Below, one piece after another: positions 34,675-43,272 of a DNA stretch of 59,328 bases. The translations under genes and the position numbers were made by a program. The stretch lies in the NCBI GenBank assembly GCA_019636945.1, contig JAHBWO010000007.1, positions 1 to 59,328 of the forward strand, given 5' to 3'. Numbering within the stretch: position 1 is the stretch's first letter; each line of letters opens with the position of its first letter. The stretch is from Nitrospira sp. GTDB taxonomy: Bacteria; Nitrospirota; Nitrospiria; Nitrospirales; Nitrospiraceae. The notes below the pieces were generated by a model. That model was not told the origin of the DNA. It worked only from the letters and a program-made list of their open reading frames with translations, and made no database searches.

Positions 34675-35127
34675 ATGACTCCCCCTATCCGATCTTCGTT
34701 CCTGATGCTCTCGTTACTCGTGCTGATTGGCTTCCCACTTCGCTCACTTGCAGAGGAGGGAGTGATCGTCGAAGGTGCCGGGTATACTCTGCATGACGCA
34801 GAATCAATCAAAGGACATGACGAACAACAACTGGAAAAGGACCCCGTTTGCGATAGCAGCCGAAAGCCAAAAATCTTGCGCGTGGATCCGGACGAGGCCA
34901 AGCCCGGGCAAACCATTACGCTCAAGGGTGAGAACTTCGGAACAAGAGACTGTTTCCGAGGCGTGGCGTTCAGTGCGGCAGGACCCACCAAGATCGATTA
35001 TAAGTTTGTGAACGATACAATATTAGAAGTCACCGTGCCTGACATCCAACCCGGCATGTCATTCATCGATGTCGTGGCCGGCGGCGGCAATGCCCGTTCG
35101 AAGGCGTTTTTGGTGCAACCCAAATAA
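34675..35127 (+). CDS. Exported IPT/TIG domain protein
   Basis: About 150 residues. A signal peptide (LMLSLLVLIGFPLRSLA) is followed by an N-terminal spacer and one IPT/TIG immunoglobulin-like domain: KILRVDPDEAKPGQTITLKG, ENFG and LEVTVPDIQPGMSFIDVVA. A strong AAGGAGG site precedes the ATG. It follows the PstS-like gene by 22 nt and is probably cotranscribed. Role unknown; TIG domains mediate binding at surfaces. Confidence 0.85.
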   Translation: MTPPIRSSFLMLSLLVLIGFPLRSLAEEGVIVEGAGYTLHDAESIKGHDEQQLEKDPVCDSSRKPKILRVDPDEAKPGQTITLKGENFGTRDCFRGVAFSAAGPTKIDYKFVNDTILEVTVPDIQPGMSFIDVVAGGGNARSKAFLVQPK

Positions 35128-35180
35128 CACGCGGCCTTCCCGCCGATCGAAGAGTGTCCGAGACCCTATCCGGTAACCGA

Positions 35181-36020
35181 TCACTCGGCGGCCTGTTGGC
35201 GGACGGCTTTGGCAAGATTGTCGGGTGTCCCGATATCTAGATAGCGGTCGTGCGGAAACGTGACACTCTGTATCCGAAGGCCAGCCTTGAGGGCCTGTTG
35301 AAACACCACCCCGACGGCCAAGTCCCCTCCAGGATCATTGGCGGTGTTTGCCAATTGCTCCATCTTGCTTGTGGTCTCATCCGCACGCAGAAACCAATGG
35401 AGAAACTCGGAAAAGACCGGGGTCCAGACGGCAAAGCACCAGCCGAACGTGAGCATTGTCGAAGCGGGCTTCATCACAATCTCACGAATCCATCCCTCGT
35501 TATCACAATCCACCATGTCCCAGATTCGAGGATCTTCAATGCGATGCAGACCGAGCACCACATCCGCACCAGTTTGTTCCTGTTGTTCGATGAGTCGCCG
35601 ATAGGCATCCGGTGGACCGAACAGAATATCGGGGAAGCCGAATGCAATCCGGTACTGAGATACAAAGGGATACGCGCGATCAAGCGTATCGGGAGGCCCA
35701 AGCGAGCCGGGAATTACGAGATAGGCGAGCGACATCCCGACCCCCACGCCCTCCTGAAAATAGTTCGGAATGTCCCATTTTCCTTCACGGATCACGATGA
35801 ACGTCTTGGACAGCCCAGCCGTTTTAAATTTTTCCAGCAGATACTGCGACGCCACTTTGGGCCGTGGCATCCCCGTCCTCGGATCGTTCGTGAACCCGAC
35901 CGGAAACAACTCCTTGCTGCAAGGAAACGGTTGAAGACGCTTGGCCTGTCCAGCAGCGGGAATGAGCCCGACGACTTCCGGCCAGGAGCGAGGCTGCGGA
36001 TCAGCAAGAGGAGCAGTCAT
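35181..36020 (-). CDS. Sugar-1-phosphate nucleotidyltransferase-like protein
   Basis: About 279 residues. N-terminal nucleotide-binding signature LIPAAGQAKRLQPFPCSKEL resembles G-x-G-x-R-L-x-P with the catalytic Lys. The central GFPDILFGPPDAYRRLI and FPHDRYLDIGTPDNLAKA match NDP-sugar pyrophosphorylases. It would make an NDP-sugar from NTP and sugar-1-phosphate, for surface glycans. The sugar and nucleotide are not defined. No glycan gene is adjacent. Confidence 0.85.
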   Translation of the reverse strand: MTAPLADPQPRSWPEVVGLIPAAGQAKRLQPFPCSKELFPVGFTNDPRTGMPRPKVASQYLLEKFKTAGLSKTFIVIREGKWDIPNYFQEGVGVGMSLAYLVIPGSLGPPDTLDRAYPFVSQYRIAFGFPDILFGPPDAYRRLIEQQEQTGADVVLGLHRIEDPRIWDMVDCDNEGWIREIVMKPASTMLTFGWCFAVWTPVFSEFLHWFLRADETTSKMEQLANTANDPGGDLAVGVVFQQALKAGLRIQSVTFPHDRYLDIGTPDNLAKAVRQQAAE

Positions 36021-36262
36021 GAGAGCGGCATTATCGCCGGATTCACGTGATGAGTCCAGGAGATGTTGAGTCAGTACGAAAAGATGTCATCTCTCATGTC
36101 AGAAAATATATGGGGTACACAGCTGTGAGAAACCATCCTGGTTGGACCAGGACCCATCCGGTTCCGGATCTCTCGACAAGAGAAGGCAGGATCGTGTAGC
36201 CTAGAGGTATGGCAATGGATGCCTTTTCTCTCGCGAGCACGTCACGAAAGAGGGTTCCCCCG

Positions 36263-36637
36263 ATGCCATTCTCTTGGTCTCAACAAGCGATCTCTGCCGC
36301 ATTCCTTGCTGTGAGTGTATGCATCGCCTTCCCGGCTTCGGCCGTGCCACCAGTCAAGGAACGTCTTCCCCTGACAATGAGTGGAGCCGGTTGCAGCGAG
36401 AAAGAAGCCGAGATCAACAAGGTCTTGCAGGCCATTCCCGGTGTCATCAGTGTCGATTTCAACCGTGTCCCCAATCATGTGCTTGTGGACATCACCCCCA
36501 GCACCGTGAAGTCGGCGGATGTGATCAATCGTGTCAACGAGGCCGCATCCTCCTGGCAGTGCAAGGTTGAATTCATTGAGGGGTGCATTTCGGCTACCAT
36601 GCCGACGGCTTCACCCGCCCCCCACGAACACGAGTAG
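36263..36637 (+). CDS. Exported HMA-like (heavy-metal-associated) protein
   Basis: About 124 residues. The signal peptide (AAFLAVSVCIAFPASA) is followed by a ferredoxin-like fold resembling HMA/MerP: RLPLTMSGAGCSEKEAEINK, PGVISVDFNRVPNHVLVDIT and SADVINRVNEAASSWQCKVE. The usual CxxC metal motif is reduced to a single Cys (GAGCSEKE), so metal binding is doubtful. C-terminal HEHE tail is His/Glu-rich. RBS-like AGAGGG precedes the ATG. Confidence 0.7.
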   Translation: MPFSWSQQAISAAFLAVSVCIAFPASAVPPVKERLPLTMSGAGCSEKEAEINKVLQAIPGVISVDFNRVPNHVLVDITPSTVKSADVINRVNEAASSWQCKVEFIEGCISATMPTASPAPHEHE

Positions 36638-36739
36638 TGACCATCCAAATAAGGCCGCCGCAAGCTGCTTCGCGCCTCTACATTCCCGAAGGGGGTTGTG
36701 AGGCTGTTGCAGCCAGTCGCGTAAACCCGGAACAACCCT

Positions 36740-37804
36740 TTATCCCTGCGCCGATTGGTCCGTAGTCGGCATCGTTCGAAACTCTTGAACGAAGTTCCAC
36801 ACTCGTAGGACATCGACGGTCAGTGCTGCGCCATAGGAGGGGCCATAATCTCGCTCCGAGAGATGCCCCATGCTGTCATTCCACGTTTCGAAACGCACAG
36901 GCCCTGCTGAGGCCGCGAGCGACCATGCGAACTGTTTTTGGCTCTGCCCCAGGGTATTCACGAAGATCCCTGAATCCCACATCAGTGCCAATTCGATTTC
37001 CCAGGTTGGAATCGTCTCTCCAGTGGCCGTTGTCCGATACTGTCCGATGGCAATGGCCGGCTGAACCAACCCTGCCGTGCTTCTGACGGAGTGGAGCACT
37101 GCGCCGTTGCTTTGATAGCTGATCCGCCCCATTGCGGAAACCCGAACGTTGATATCGCCCCATTTCTCTGACTGCCACACGGACGGGGTGACTTGCAGTC
37201 GACGGATGCCGCCCCGCAGAAACCCTTGTTGGTAAATCATTCCGACGGAAAAGCCTCCACCGGCAAACATGACCTTCCGATCAAACAGCGACATCCACTG
37301 CGTGAGGGACCCATCGATCATGACATCGGTTTCCTTCCGAGGGTCCACCGTGGGGACCGCCGGCAGTTGACGTAGTTGATGGACCACTTTGTTCTGAAAA
37401 TATTGCGAAGGTTCATCACTGGTGGGACTGATCCCAGCCGTGAGATTGGTGCTCCAGTTTTTCCATAACCAACTCGTTCCCGAATAGTCCCAATGTTTCG
37501 TCCAGCTGAGTGTGATGAGGTTGAAACCGAGCGTATTGCCTACCGTGGAATCATATTTATTTCCTATGCCATCAACCGGGGTAAACCGATTGAGCGTCAG
37601 TCCCGAGGTGACGGTCGAATATTGATCGGGGAATGCCGTGCTCCCCCAATGCACGGACGGGGCAGGGCTTTCACTCCAGGCAGGAGCGGAGAGGCCTCCG
37701 ACGAGCAGAAGAACGCCACCGATCACCGCTGCGTTTCGTCGCCCCAACCATGCAGCATCTCCTAAAGCCAACTTCCTCTTCATTCGGTACCGATACCCTT
37801 TCAT
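36740..37804 (-). CDS. Hypothetical exported protein, putative outer-membrane barrel
   Basis: About 354 residues. A signal peptide (AAVIGGVLLLVGGLSAPAWS) follows a basic N terminus, with a second ATG at 37783. The body has many short amphipathic, aromatic-rich strands ending in short turns (GFNLITLSWTKHWDYSG, AGGGFSVGMIYQQGFLRGGI, YGAALTVDVLRVWNFVQEFR), which fits an outer-membrane beta barrel, but no named family is recognised. It is convergent with the HMA-like gene. Confidence 0.7.
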   Translation of the reverse strand: MKGYRYRMKRKLALGDAAWLGRRNAAVIGGVLLLVGGLSAPAWSESPAPSVHWGSTAFPDQYSTVTSGLTLNRFTPVDGIGNKYDSTVGNTLGFNLITLSWTKHWDYSGTSWLWKNWSTNLTAGISPTSDEPSQYFQNKVVHQLRQLPAVPTVDPRKETDVMIDGSLTQWMSLFDRKVMFAGGGFSVGMIYQQGFLRGGIRRLQVTPSVWQSEKWGDINVRVSAMGRISYQSNGAVLHSVRSTAGLVQPAIAIGQYRTTATGETIPTWEIELALMWDSGIFVNTLGQSQKQFAWSLAASAGPVRFETWNDSMGHLSERDYGPSYGAALTVDVLRVWNFVQEFRTMPTTDQSAQG

Positions 37805-38082
37805 AAGACCATCTGACCTTAACTACTACCAAGCTAAGCACGAACATGCTCAGGATGTTGAGCTGCCATAAAGTAGCGAATTCTACCTGACTCGCCCAGT
37901 GGTCGCGACTAAATTTGACCAAACATGTTGACAACCGATACCGGCCAATCCTTCCTCTTGTACGGCGCACTCTGACTGATTTGTCCCCGCATCTCTCGAC
38001 AGGCCTCTCGATCCTATGCTAGCTTACGCGCTCACTTTCTGATGGTCGTCACGTACCCAGCGAACACTCGTAGATCAAGAGC

Positions 38083-39501
38083 ATGTTTAAGAAAATCTTA
38101 GTCGCCAATCGCGGTGAAATCGCCATGCGGATCATCCGCGCCTGCCGCGAATTGAACATTGCCACCGCCGCCATTTATTCCGAATCAGATTCAACCGGCA
38201 TCTACGTGAAGAAGGCCGACGAGTCCTACCTGGTCGGACCGGGGCCGGTGAAAGGCTTCCTCGATAGCAAACAGATCGTGGATCTCGCCACGCGCATCGG
38301 CGCAGATGCGATCCATCCAGGATACGGATTTCTCTCGGAGAATGCAGAGTTTGCGGAACTCTGCCAGGCCTCCAATGTTACATTCATCGGGCCGTCCCCC
38401 CATGCCATCACCCTGATGGGCAGCAAGGTCAAGGCCCGCGAAATTGCCGAATCGGCAGGCGTACCGATCGTCCCTGGTACGGACGGCGCCATTACCAACC
38501 TCAAAGATGCCCTCGCCTTCACCAAGCGAGCCGGCTATCCGGTGATGATCAAGGCGAGCGCCGGCGGTGGTGGTCGCGGATTACGTGTGGTCCGGTCCGA
38601 TGAGGAACTTCGCGAAAACATGGAAGTCGCAGCACGCGAGGCCCAAGCATCTTTTGGCGACGGCAGTGTGTTTATCGAAAAATATATTGAGCGGCCGCAT
38701 CATATTGAGTTTCAGATCCTGGGAGACCGGCACGGCAATATCATCCACCTTGGAGAACGGGACTGCTCGATCCAGCGACGCCATCAGAAGCTGATCGAGA
38801 TCGCTCCCTCGTTGATCTTGACGCAGGAACTGCGTGAAGAGATGGGCAACGCCGCCATTGCTATCGCTCGCGCGGTGAGCTACGACAATGCAGGCACCGT
38901 TGAATTTCTCCTCGATCAAGAGGGCAAGTTCTACTTTATCGAAATGAACCCGCGACTCCAAGTCGAACATACTGTCACCGAGCAGATCACGGCGATTGAC
39001 ATCGTACGGAATCAAATTAAGATCGCGGCGGGGTTGCCGATCAGCGTCCAGCAAAAAGACGTGACGCTCCAAGGTCATGCGATTCAGTGCCGAATCAATG
39101 CAGAAGACCCCAAAAACAACTTTTTGCCCTGCACAGGTACCGTGACGGCCTACCATTCTCCTGGTGGTATCGGCGTCCGCATCGACGGAGCGGTCTATAA
39201 GGATTACACCGTTCAACCTTACTATGATGCCCTCCTGGCCAAACTGACGGTACGGGGTCGCACCTGGGAAGAAACCGTCAGCCGTATGCGCCGTTCACTC
39301 GAAGAATATGTGCTCCGTGGTCTCAAGACAACCATCCCCTTTATGGAAGGGATCATGCAGGAGCCGGACTTCATTGCAGGACGGTTCGACACGTCCTATC
39401 TGGACACCCACCCTGAATTGTACGCATACCATGAATATGAGCAGCCGGAAGACCTGGTTCTGGCGCTGTCGGCCGCGATCGCTGCCTACGAAGGACTCTA
39501 A
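38083..39501 (+). CDS. pycA: Biotin carboxylase subunit of pyruvate/2-oxoglutarate-type carboxylase
   Basis: ATP-dependent carboxylation of biotin. About 472 residues. N-terminal FKKILVANRGEIAMRIIRAC, ATP-grasp region with IKASAGGGGRGLRVV, and KFYFIEMNPRLQVEHTVTE in the active site. It is very like AccC, but the next gene 43 nt downstream encodes a carboxyltransferase plus biotin carrier, so the pair is a two-subunit pyruvate carboxylase or the related 2-oxoglutarate carboxylase. Either would supply C4 or C6 acids around the TCA cycle. Confidence 0.93.
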   Translation: MFKKILVANRGEIAMRIIRACRELNIATAAIYSESDSTGIYVKKADESYLVGPGPVKGFLDSKQIVDLATRIGADAIHPGYGFLSENAEFAELCQASNVTFIGPSPHAITLMGSKVKAREIAESAGVPIVPGTDGAITNLKDALAFTKRAGYPVMIKASAGGGGRGLRVVRSDEELRENMEVAAREAQASFGDGSVFIEKYIERPHHIEFQILGDRHGNIIHLGERDCSIQRRHQKLIEIAPSLILTQELREEMGNAAIAIARAVSYDNAGTVEFLLDQEGKFYFIEMNPRLQVEHTVTEQITAIDIVRNQIKIAAGLPISVQQKDVTLQGHAIQCRINAEDPKNNFLPCTGTVTAYHSPGGIGVRIDGAVYKDYTVQPYYDALLAKLTVRGRTWEETVSRMRRSLEEYVLRGLKTTIPFMEGIMQEPDFIAGRFDTSYLDTHPELYAYHEYEQPEDLVLALSAAIAAYEGL

Positions 39502-39544
39502 CTTCAATACACGATGTATTTCCAAACAAGATGGATGAGCCATC

Positions 39545-41500
39545 ATGGCAAAAAGACGACCACCAACAAAGAAACCGCAAAAAAAGACCAAACAATCGGC
39601 TCCAGCGAGTAAGGCAGTAAAGGCGCTCCGCTCGCATCCCAGCGAATTCACCATCACGCCGGCCGTCGGCAAACCAGTCTTGATCACCGACGTCGCCCTG
39701 CGAGACGGACACCAATCCTTGCTGGCCACGCGGATGCGGACCGAGGATATGTTGCCCATCGCCCAAAAACTGGACGCGGTCGGCTATTGGTCCCTGGAGG
39801 TGTGGGGCGGAGCCACCTTCGATACCTGTCTCCGATTTTTAAAGGAAGATCCGTGGGAGCGACTCCGAGCGTTGCGGGCGGCAATGCCCAATACCAAGCT
39901 CCAGATGTTGTTACGGGGCCAGAATCTCGTCGGTTATCGCCATTATGCCGACGATGTCGTGGAACGGTTCATCGAACGATCGGCAACGAACGGCATTGAC
40001 GTCTTCCGCATCTTCGACGCGCTCAACGACGTACGGAATCTTGATCGAGCCGTGAGTGAAGTAAAAGCCTGCGGGAAACATGCGGAAGCCACGATCTGCT
40101 ATACGGTCAGTCCGGTCCATAGCATCGATCGGTTTGTGGATTTGGCCAAAAAATTGGAGGATCTCGGAACGGACACGATTTGTATCAAGGATATGGCCGG
40201 CTTGCTGGCTCCCCTTGATGCCTATCACCTGGTGCGTCGACTAAAATCCGCCGTGAAGGTTCCGCTTCATCTCCATTCGCATTACACATCCGGCATGGCG
40301 TCCATGGCCTCGCTGATGGCGATCCTGGGAGGCCTCGACATGCTCGACACCTCCATTTCCCCCTTGGCAGGTGGAACCTCTCATCCGGCGACGGAAACGT
40401 TGGTGGCCTCACTCCAAAACACCCCCTACGACACGGGACTGGATCTCACGAGTTTTCAACCGATCACCGAACATTTCCGAACGGTTCGCCGCAAATATCG
40501 CCAGTTCGAGAGCGATTTTACCGGTGTCGACGCAGAAATTCTCACGTCGCAGATTCCCGGTGGCATGTTGTCGAATTTAGCCGCTCAGCTGACCGAGCAA
40601 AATGCCCTTGACCGGATGAAGGAAGTGCTCGACGAGGTTCCGCGCGTGCGAAAAGAAATGGGCTACCCTCCGTTGGTCACCCCAACCAGTCAAATCGTCG
40701 GCACCCAGGCAACTCTCAATGTACTGACCGGCGAACGGTACAAAGTCATCACCACTGAAACCAAGAACTATTTCTTGGGACTGTACGGCCGCGCGCCGGG
40801 ACAGGTCGATCTCGATATCATGGCGCGCGCCACCGGCGATGAAATTCCGATCAAGACCAGGCCGGCTGATCGGCTGGAGCCGGAACTGGATGAGGCCAAG
40901 AAAGAACTGCCGGTTTCGGCTCAGAGCGTCGAAGACCAGCTGTCGTTTGTGCTGTTCCCCGCCATCGCATCTGACTTTTTTGAGGCGCGTGAGAAGGGTG
41001 ACTTGACCCCTGAGCCTTTGGACATCGGATCGGCGAAAGGTCCTTCGACTGCACATGAGTTACACTTGGCTCCGGTAGAATTCAATGTCACGGTTCATGG
41101 TGAGACCTATCATGTGAAGGTCTCAGGCTCCGGACGCAAGGTCGATGGCCACAAACCCTACTACATCCGTGTCAACGATAAGCTGGAAGAAGTCTCGCTC
41201 GAACCGATCCAGGAAGTGCTCGCCGGTGTTCCGGAATCTCCGGAGATCGGGACAGGAGGAAAACCCAAGCGCCCCAGACCTGCGAAACCAGGTGATGTGG
41301 CTCCTCCCATGCCCGGTCGCGTCGTAAAGGTGCTTGTTGCCGTGAATGACTGCGTGAAGGCCGGTGACCCGTTATTGATCATCGAAGCGATGAAGATGGA
41401 AAGCCGGGTACCGGCACCGATTGATGGAAAGGTCTCTGCAATCTTGGTCAACGACGGCGACAACGTCAAGACGGATGAGACGGTCATTCAACTGGAGTGA
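39545..41500 (+). CDS. pycB: Carboxyltransferase and biotin carrier subunit of pyruvate/2-oxoglutarate carboxylase
   Basis: About 651 residues. A Lys/Gln/Pro-rich N-terminal extension (1-45) precedes the HMGL-like carboxyltransferase domain: LITDVALRDGHQSLLATRMR, EVWGGATFDTCLRFL and CIKDMAGLLAP with LHLHSHYTSG metal ligands. The carboxylase central domain follows, then a Pro-rich linker and a C-terminal biotinyl domain with IIEAMKMESRVPAP, Lys being the biotin site. It overlaps the downstream hydrolase gene. Confidence 0.94.
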   Translation: MAKRRPPTKKPQKKTKQSAPASKAVKALRSHPSEFTITPAVGKPVLITDVALRDGHQSLLATRMRTEDMLPIAQKLDAVGYWSLEVWGGATFDTCLRFLKEDPWERLRALRAAMPNTKLQMLLRGQNLVGYRHYADDVVERFIERSATNGIDVFRIFDALNDVRNLDRAVSEVKACGKHAEATICYTVSPVHSIDRFVDLAKKLEDLGTDTICIKDMAGLLAPLDAYHLVRRLKSAVKVPLHLHSHYTSGMASMASLMAILGGLDMLDTSISPLAGGTSHPATETLVASLQNTPYDTGLDLTSFQPITEHFRTVRRKYRQFESDFTGVDAEILTSQIPGGMLSNLAAQLTEQNALDRMKEVLDEVPRVRKEMGYPPLVTPTSQIVGTQATLNVLTGERYKVITTETKNYFLGLYGRAPGQVDLDIMARATGDEIPIKTRPADRLEPELDEAKKELPVSAQSVEDQLSFVLFPAIASDFFEAREKGDLTPEPLDIGSAKGPSTAHELHLAPVEFNVTVHGETYHVKVSGSGRKVDGHKPYYIRVNDKLEEVSLEPIQEVLAGVPESPEIGTGGKPKRPRPAKPGDVAPPMPGRVVKVLVAVNDCVKAGDPLLIIEAMKMESRVPAPIDGKVSAILVNDGDNVKTDETVIQLE

Positions 41501-42485
41501 TTCCATCACTAGTTCAATCCTCGGCCCATCCAGACGCTGTCGGTCGGCACTGCTCATCCTCGGCTTCGTCTCGTCCCTCATGAGCGCATGCACCACTCCG
41601 CCACCAATTCCACCCTACTTTGAAACACTAGAACGCTCCCCAAGCAAGCGCATCCCGATCAGCACCGTGCTCGTCCAGGATCAACGGATCGCCTATCTTG
41701 ATGTCGGCACAGGACCACCCGTCATTCTGATCCACGGCTTTGGTGGATCCATGTGGCAATGGGAACATCAGCAGCACGACTTGTCTCAACATTTCCGTAC
41801 GCTGACGCTTGATCTCCCTGGTTCCGGCTTATCCGACAAGCCGGACATCGACTACCTGCCGGATCAGATGTTGGATTTTTGTGTTGGATTTATGGATGCC
41901 CTTCACATTGAAAAAGCCACGTTGGTGGGCAATTCGATGGGAGCCGGTTTGGCGATCGGCATGGCACTGACCCATCCAAACCGTGTCGACAAACTCGTGC
42001 TCATCAGTGGGTTACCGTCTTACGTAAAGGACAAACTCACCAGCCGGTCGTTCAAACAGGCCCTGGAATCCCGTGCTCCTTCCTGGCTGGTTTCCTTCGG
42101 CAACTGGCTCTTTGGTGGGCTGATCACCGCGCCCGTCTTAAAGGAAATCATTCACGACCACTGGCTCCTGACCCCGGCCGTTCTTGAACGGTCTAACCAG
42201 AATCGCCGACGCCCCGGCATCATCAAACCCCTCATGGCCGTGCGAAACGCGCTCCCACCATGGGAAGCCGAGTTTGCCCCACGGCTGAGTAGCATCACGC
42301 ACCCAACGATGATCATCTGGGGAGAATACGACCGAGTGTTTCCCCTCGCCGTCGGTGAAGAACTGCACCAGAGAATTCAGGGCTCAACCTTCGTCAAAGT
42401 CCCCCATGCCGGACATCTGCCGCAATGGGAACGGCCGGAGCTGGTGAACCGCTCGCTGATCGAGTATATTCACTCGTCACCCTGA
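41475..42485 (+). CDS. Alpha/beta-hydrolase lipoprotein
   Basis: About 336 residues. An N-terminal signal with lipobox (ALLILGFVSSLMSAC) suggests a lipid-anchored enzyme. Oxyanion HGFGGSMWQW, nucleophile elbow LVGNSMGAGLA (Ser), Asp in WGEYDRVFP and His in VPHAGHLPQWERPE form a full triad. The ATG at 41475 is the only good start upstream of the signal; it overlaps pycB by 26 nt. Substrate unknown, an esterase or lipase type. Confidence 0.87.
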   Translation: MRRSFNWSDSITSSILGPSRRCRSALLILGFVSSLMSACTTPPPIPPYFETLERSPSKRIPISTVLVQDQRIAYLDVGTGPPVILIHGFGGSMWQWEHQQHDLSQHFRTLTLDLPGSGLSDKPDIDYLPDQMLDFCVGFMDALHIEKATLVGNSMGAGLAIGMALTHPNRVDKLVLISGLPSYVKDKLTSRSFKQALESRAPSWLVSFGNWLFGGLITAPVLKEIIHDHWLLTPAVLERSNQNRRRPGIIKPLMAVRNALPPWEAEFAPRLSSITHPTMIIWGEYDRVFPLAVGEELHQRIQGSTFVKVPHAGHLPQWERPELVNRSLIEYIHSSP

Positions 42486-42539
42486 GGCAAAATCTGTGTG
42501 AGAACCTCGACCCATCCTGTGTTGAGAAAGGAGCATACA

Positions 42540-43196
42540 ATGCGAAGACCATATTCTGGGATCATGGGCACGATGCTGTGCCTTCTGCTTGGCCTCGCCG
42601 GTTGTCAGACGACTGCGGGCAACAACTTCACCTATAAGAGTATGCCGGTGGCAGATGGCACGGCCGTCGCCGGTGAAGGCAACAAGATCCTCTTCAAGGG
42701 CAATCCGCTGGCACTCACCGGGAGCGGGGTAAAAATCGGCGACACGCTCCGTGATGTGAAGGTGGCACAGAATGACTTGTCTCTTGTGAACATTGGAGAG
42801 ACCAAAGGCTCGGGTAAAGTCCGTATCATCAGCGTAGTACCGTCGCTCGATACCCCGGTCTGCGAACAACAGACCCACATTCTGAGCGAGCGGAATAAAG
42901 GCCTTGATAAGCTGGTAGAACTGATCACCGTCAGCATCGATACGCCCTTCGCTCAAAAGCGGTTCGCCGGAGAAGCCAAGATCGCCAACGTGACCTTCCT
43001 CTCCGATTATCGTGGAGCTGAATTTGGGAAAACCCATGGCCTCTTCCTGGAAGGACCATCCCTCCTGACCAGAGCCGTCATGGTCATCGACAAGACCAAT
43101 ACCGTTCGCTATCTCCAAATCACCCCTGAACTCACCCAACTACCGGACATGGAAGAAGCCTTCCAGTTCGCCCGTCGCTTGGTCACGGAGAGCTGA
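42540..43196 (+). CDS. tpx: Thiol peroxidase-like lipoprotein lacking the resolving cysteine
   Basis: About 218 residues. Lipobox LLGLAGC, then a Tpx domain with the peroxidatic motif VVPSLDTPVCEQQT. In classical Tpx the second, resolving Cys sits in FAQKRFC; here the stretch reads FAQKRFAGEAK, so Cys is replaced by Ala and no other Cys remains in the mature protein apart from the lipid anchor. It should act as a 1-Cys enzyme resolved by an external thiol. GAAAGGAG precedes the ATG. It detoxifies peroxides in the periplasm. Confidence 0.9.
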   Translation: MRRPYSGIMGTMLCLLLGLAGCQTTAGNNFTYKSMPVADGTAVAGEGNKILFKGNPLALTGSGVKIGDTLRDVKVAQNDLSLVNIGETKGSGKVRIISVVPSLDTPVCEQQTHILSERNKGLDKLVELITVSIDTPFAQKRFAGEAKIANVTFLSDYRGAEFGKTHGLFLEGPSLLTRAVMVIDKTNTVRYLQITPELTQLPDMEEAFQFARRLVTES

Positions 43197-43205
43197 GAGA
43201 GAAGC

Positions 43206-43248
43206 AGGTTGAGGTTCGAGGGGCACGCATGTCTGTTCTCCTCAACCT
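43206..43248 (+). terminator. Hairpin with heptad character after tpx
   Basis: Stem AGGTTGAGG (43206-43214) with CCTCAACCT (43240-43248), 25-nt loop, followed by T-rich CAGTCTTACTCTTTCCT. Heptads AGGTTGA, GGTTCGA make it a short relative of the other heptad elements. Probable transcription stop for the tpx message. Confidence 0.6.
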
Positions 43249-43272
43249 CAGTCTTACTCTTTCCTAACATCC

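Noticed and set aside
35250..36050. Plus-strand frame of 266 codons opposite the nucleotidyltransferase
   Set aside because: Antisense shadow; the minus-strand protein carries clear enzyme motifs.
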